The notes beneath the pieces are model-generated. The model made no database searches and had not been told where the DNA came from. It was given only the letters and a program-made list of their open reading frames with translations. A stretch of DNA of 64,000 nucleotides from Mya arenaria. Lineage: Eukaryota > Mollusca > Bivalvia > Myida > Myidae. The position numbers and the translations under genes are program-made. Below, one piece after another: positions 59,791 to 64,000 of this stretch (within the stretch, counting starts at the first letter, position 1; each line of letters starts with the position of its first letter). The stretch lies in assembly GCF_026914265.1 (NCBI RefSeq), contig NC_069136.1, positions 10,658,356 to 10,722,355 on the forward strand, read 5' to 3'.

Positions 59791-62123
59791 GATGCCAGTG
59801 GAAGCTGCAACTATAAACATTAGTTACATGCATTTCATTTATGCAATATTGCATATTTCTTAATGACATTATATACTCATCCTAAAATGAAACAATACAA
59901 GTGAATCAAGATGAAGACTGCTTCTTCTTGAGTACGTATGATTAACGTGAGCAACGTCTTGGTTACGTATCACTTGCATAAAGGGAAATATTGTACATTA
60001 ACAGTTATGGCAGGACTGTTGCATCTGTTAATTTCTGCATATGTCTTCTCTGATAGATTTGTAGCTATTCCCAAATCAAGGATAGAGAATCATATCGAGT
60101 CTTATGTGACGTCATCAGACAATGAACAGAGCAATACATATGGTTTATCCAAATTCTGTCCTTTATCACTCAATCTTACATGACACATTCCTTTTTAACT
60201 TTTAGTTGAGTTTTTCCTTTATACATAGGGTCCATGTACGACGTGCGACTTTTAAAAACAGCTGAGTCGTTTTCGCTTTTGTTTACATGTAAAAACGATA
60301 ACACTGCCCAATTTTATAGAATCAAATAAATGTCGATCTTGTTGTTTTGAAGGAAAACGCTAACTTCTCTTTTGGGTGAGTATATATAGCAGAGGACATG
60401 CCACATGTTTGGAATAAATCGGTAAAGTGTTTTAAGGAATTTTTTATTGGTCTATATACATATTAATTTCAAAATACCACGCGTGAGTAAATATTATTTT
60501 AAGCAATGCAGGTGTACGTACTATTAAACATTGAAGAACATTATTACGTAGTAACTTTCAAAACACTTACCTTAATTAGATTAAGCCCAGTACTAATTCA
60601 GTTATCATGAAAATGACAATTAAATGGTCCTATCAATTTCGAATACAAACACGTTCATTAGAATAACGATAGATGAGACGTCCGTATAAGATTATGAAAA
60701 AAACTTACTATCTCTCAACTATTTGCATATATATGCATGTTTACATTAAATGTTTCATTACAGGGTATTCATTTGTTATCAAAATAAAATGAAATTATCA
60801 ATTTGCGTAACGAATGCAATTATTTAAGCCTTGATAAATACAAATAAAATTGTTGATAAACTTGATAAGAAACTAACTTCCTCTTCGTCACAGTTTGATA
60901 CCAGTTGTCCATTGTAAGGTTTTATTCAATGATACAGGGGCAATGATAATATACAGTGTCAAGTTCATGTCTAGATTCAGACGCAAAAAACACACACTTT
61001 TATCGAATTACAAACAATCATCTTTTTTCCATTTGTTTAAAAAATAATGAGAATAATTGTTAATTATAATAATTGTTCGAATAGTAATAAAAGTTAGCAA
61101 ACTTCATCAGAAAAAAAACCTAAAAAGAAAGATTCAATAACATGATGATTTGCAGTTTTTTACAATTGACTCTAAACTCAGACTTGGGACTGTTTGTAAT
61201 CAAAGCCCCAGGACAAGTCCAGTGACAAAGACACGAATACGAATACCCTGTTCAAGCTTCATGCCCCCATCACACTAGGCCACGGGCCCACTACGTCCTC
61301 CAAAATCTGGCAGGACGCAGTCAACGTAGAAGGAACGCAGTCAACGCCGATAAGGACGTGATATGGTCTTTATGGACGTGAAGGGCGTGAGCGAACTTTA
61401 AACATGTTAAAAATGTAGTGAGGACATGGTCGCCTCAGGACGTAGTAGGTTGTCATTGCGTAGTTGTTACATCAATGGAGTTCTCATCACAACCTCTCCA
61501 CGTTTTACAATGACTATTGTACGTTCGCGTCATTCGGTTGTTAATACGTGGTTTTGGTGCTTAACACGTCTTAGACACGTTTATATCAGGTTCTTACCAT
61601 GTCCTGTCAGGTCCGGAACAGAAATCATGTATAAATACGTGATTCAACTTCCCTATAACTTAATGCTATACTAGCACTTGATATGAATGAAAAATAGGCC
61701 AGTTATAAATAAATTTCAGTAATTCCATCTCGATCCTATTAAAGGCTTTACAGAATGTAAACGAGAGACAAATATCATCACAAAAAAAAAAAATGCACAC
61801 GTATCGAAATGAACACTTTCTATATTCATACCATTTAATGAATACGAAATGTTTTTTACAATAAATACAAATATGCTTTTATAATATTGTTCTCGAAACC
61901 ATTAAGATGTTTTTGTTGTTAATTTTCCGCATAAGCGTCCAATTTGGATGTGTTTTGGAGATGGTTCACTATTGCAAATAATCTTAATTAGAGATTAATC
62001 TGAAATTATGCTTTATCCATAGGTTGATAAACAAATGCATTATCAGACGACAATAGCGGCGCATTTAGGCAAAGTTTTTGTTTCGCCTGACGGCAGTTAC
62101 CCTCTTCAAGTGAGAGTTGTAAA
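59791..62123. other. Spacer between LAMP (minus) and lectin (plus)
   Basis: The two genes point away from each other, so both promoters should lie here. No exon was found. The patch at about 61,255-61,640 is GC-richer and repeats GGACGCAG/GGACGTG/GGACGTAG words at irregular spacing, with GTATAAATACG at 61,629. This may be an old repeat. The remainder is AT-rich. Confidence 0.5.
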
Positions 62124-63891
62124 ATGGATTGCTTTACAATGCGGATGGTCGTTCTTTGTGCTGTGTTACTTCTGTCGTGCACGCCTTCATGCCACCCATA
62201 TACGGCTGATCAAGTGTATACAGTCCTTTCTAGTCGACTAACAAATGTCGAGATCAATGTTCAAGTTAACAACGATAAGTTAAAAGATTTTGAAGAAACG
62301 CAGGGAAATCCATCTACATCGGGACATCATCTCGAATTGCCAGAAATCTCTCAGAAGATAGAACAGAACCTGGCAAAGAATGTTCAACAGAGAACCCGAG
62401 GTTTGTCTCGTGCCTTCGCAAAAGAGAAGAGATACCTCCAGGATTTCATAGAGTCTGCAAGGTTAGAATGCCAAGCAGATATAAAGAATCAAATGAAGAC
62501 TTTGGAGAAGAGTCTTAGCGAAAATGTACAAGCTAGTGTTGCTGATATTAAACGTATGTTGCATGGTGCTGAGTCAAAAACTAATACGAACATTTCTGAG
62601 TTACACACTTCACTAAACAAACAGCAAAGAGATATTGATAAGCTGGCCACACAAGAGAACAGTGTAAACCAAACTCTTCACACAATCATAGAATTGTCCA
62701 GTAGGATAGAATCTCGACTTACAGCAATTGAAAACAAAGGTCTTGACACAATAACAGAATTGACCAGTAGGATGGAAACTCGACTCACATCAATGCAAAA
62801 TGAGTTGGATCAAGTCAAAAAAGTAAGTATTTAAAAAATGATATTATGGAGGTTTTGGAACCTCAATTGACGTGAACGTGTAAAATATAGCAGCTTCTGA
62901 GTGCATCATTATTTCGGAAGATGTGCAAGTTTAAATCTTGTAGTCAATTTTAAGGTCACATTCAGAAATAGGTACTGTAACTTGTAAAAGGCGAAAGGGG
63001 AATGGCTTCTACAATATCACTGGAAAGTGTTAATGGGGGAGTCGGTGAACCTTACGGTACACCAGTGATGACATATTTCGCAAACGACTTTCAAGGTCAC
63101 GTTCAGCTTTAACGTTGCTTGAAATCCATTCTAAGACTTCATAAATTCAACAAGGAGGTCTGCTAAGTCAACCAGAAGCAGCAATGTTGCTACTTTATTG
63201 ATGACAAAGACCAATATTTCATGTTATTCAAAGGCAATATATTTTAATTGGAAATATAGTTTGGTGGTTTGAACATCGAGCAAAACAATTTTGTCATTGA
63301 GTCGGTAATTTCATTGGCATAAATGCCCTTCCCAAAACTTGGTTTTCATATGTATTGTTGATTTACACTGATTATGAATGTGTTTGTATGATTTTCATCA
63401 ATTCATATCAAACTTATACAATTTTCTTTTTTTTAATATAAGTTGATCGATATTGTGACTCGTTTCAAAAATTTGCTTTTCAACACGCATAATCGAGATC
63501 CATCAAACGGGTAATATATGTTGTTGTTCTGGTCTTTTATTCTGCAAGAAGAAATGCCATTTGTGATAACACGAGCCATTCAACGGCAAACATGTGTCAG
63601 CATATGGTAAAAATGCCTTGTATTTGCAAGGAGACATGCAGAATACATCCCTTTACCATACACTGACATATGTGTGCCGTTGAACGGCTCGTGTTGTCAC
63701 AAATGACGTTTCACCTTGCAGAATTAAAGACTTCTTCAGAAGGATGGTGCCTTCTTACGGCTCGTGTTATTACAAATACATTTCTCCCTGCAGAATTCAA
63801 GACATTCACACCGTGCCCTGACGGATGGGTGCCGTTTAAAGGTTCTTGCTATTACTTCAACACAAATAGAGCCAACTACGACAGTGCCAAG
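62124..63891 (+). CDS. Secreted coiled-coil C-type lectin (5' part; continues past window)
   Basis: Exon 1 (62124-62822, 233 codons, GTAAGT donor) starts with a hydrophobic signal peptide (MRMVVLCAVLLLSC). It continues as a long heptad-rich, Glu/Lys/Gln-rich stretch with near-repeats (IELSSRIESRLTAIEN; ITELTSRMETRLTSMQN), which fits a trimerising coiled coil. A later exon (63794-63891) opens a C-type lectin domain: TPCPDGWVPFKGSCYYF with the first disulphide pair and the Trp of the fold. Exon 1 ends in phase 0 but the CTLD exon begins with two bases of a codon, so at least one more exon must lie between or the junction differs. A candidate at 63,443-63,510 does not fix the phase. The rest of the CTLD, including the sugar-binding loop, is beyond the edge. 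An extracellular pattern-recognition role is inferred. Confidence 0.8.
63540..63725. repeat. Inverted repeat next to the lectin CTLD exon
   Basis: About 78 bases at 63,540-63,618 (ATTCTGCAAGAAGAAATG..ACACGAGCC) are the inverse of 63,648-63,725 (GGCTCGTGTTGTCACAAATG..CTTGCAGAAT), with a loop of about 30 bases. The 3' end of this module also resembles the true intron end at 63,755-63,793. Confidence 0.8.
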
Positions 63892-64000
63892 GTACCTTAG
63901 CGTACAACAAGCGAACATTGACAATGTCCCAATTTTAAATTTTCAAATAAACATTTCGTTCAGCAACGGTTTGTAATGGATATAATTAGAATTAACTTAC

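Overview
The window looks like AT-rich nuclear DNA of a marine invertebrate, most likely a bivalve mollusc. Genes are split into small exons with GT-AG introns. The spacers and introns hold foldback MITEs, a hAT-type element and a LINE with a 2A-like/PHD N-terminus. A three-copy family of small secreted proteins resembles the oyster Cvsi-type (MEROPS I84) protease inhibitors. The organism call is inference from gene content; no species is identified.

Layout. 1-5.2 kb: repeats, a degenerate minisatellite and a TATA-less promoter-like patch near 2.9-3.1 kb with no convincing coding exon. 5.2-11.3 kb (minus): a complete four-exon voltage-gated K+ channel of 511 aa with an unusual S4 and S6. 11.3-16.4 kb: spacer with dispersed repeats. 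16.6-27.2 kb (minus): a complete ten-exon MFS transporter of 467 aa, of the oxalate:formate-antiporter/monocarboxylate-transporter kind. 27.3-30.2 kb: an apparently identical direct duplication of 1.43 kb. 30.2-32.9 kb: spacer with hairpins and one exon-like stretch.

32.9-59.8 kb is a segmental triplication. Each unit carries a three-exon cysteine-rich inhibitor gene on the plus strand, facing a LAMP-type lysosomal membrane glycoprotein gene on the minus strand. All three inhibitor genes are intact (98 aa each). Only the rightmost LAMP gene is whole: eight exons, 441 aa, two LAMP domains, a Pro/Ser/Thr hinge, one TM helix and a terminal GYIQL sorting signal. The other two LAMP copies are decayed. 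Unit 3 also carries a 4.28-kb LINE and a 0.54-kb foldback insertion, both absent from units 1 and 2. 62.1 kb to the window end (plus): a secreted coiled-coil C-type lectin that runs off the edge.

All splice models were derived by hand. In the K+ channel, the transporter, the complete LAMP gene and the three inhibitors every exon-exon phase closes, which is strong internal support. The genes form no common pathway. The lectin and protease inhibitors would fit secreted defence functions, and LAMP a lysosomal one, but the sequence does not show a joint system. The most notable biology is the asymmetric fate of the inhibitor/LAMP triplication and the channel's altered voltage sensor.
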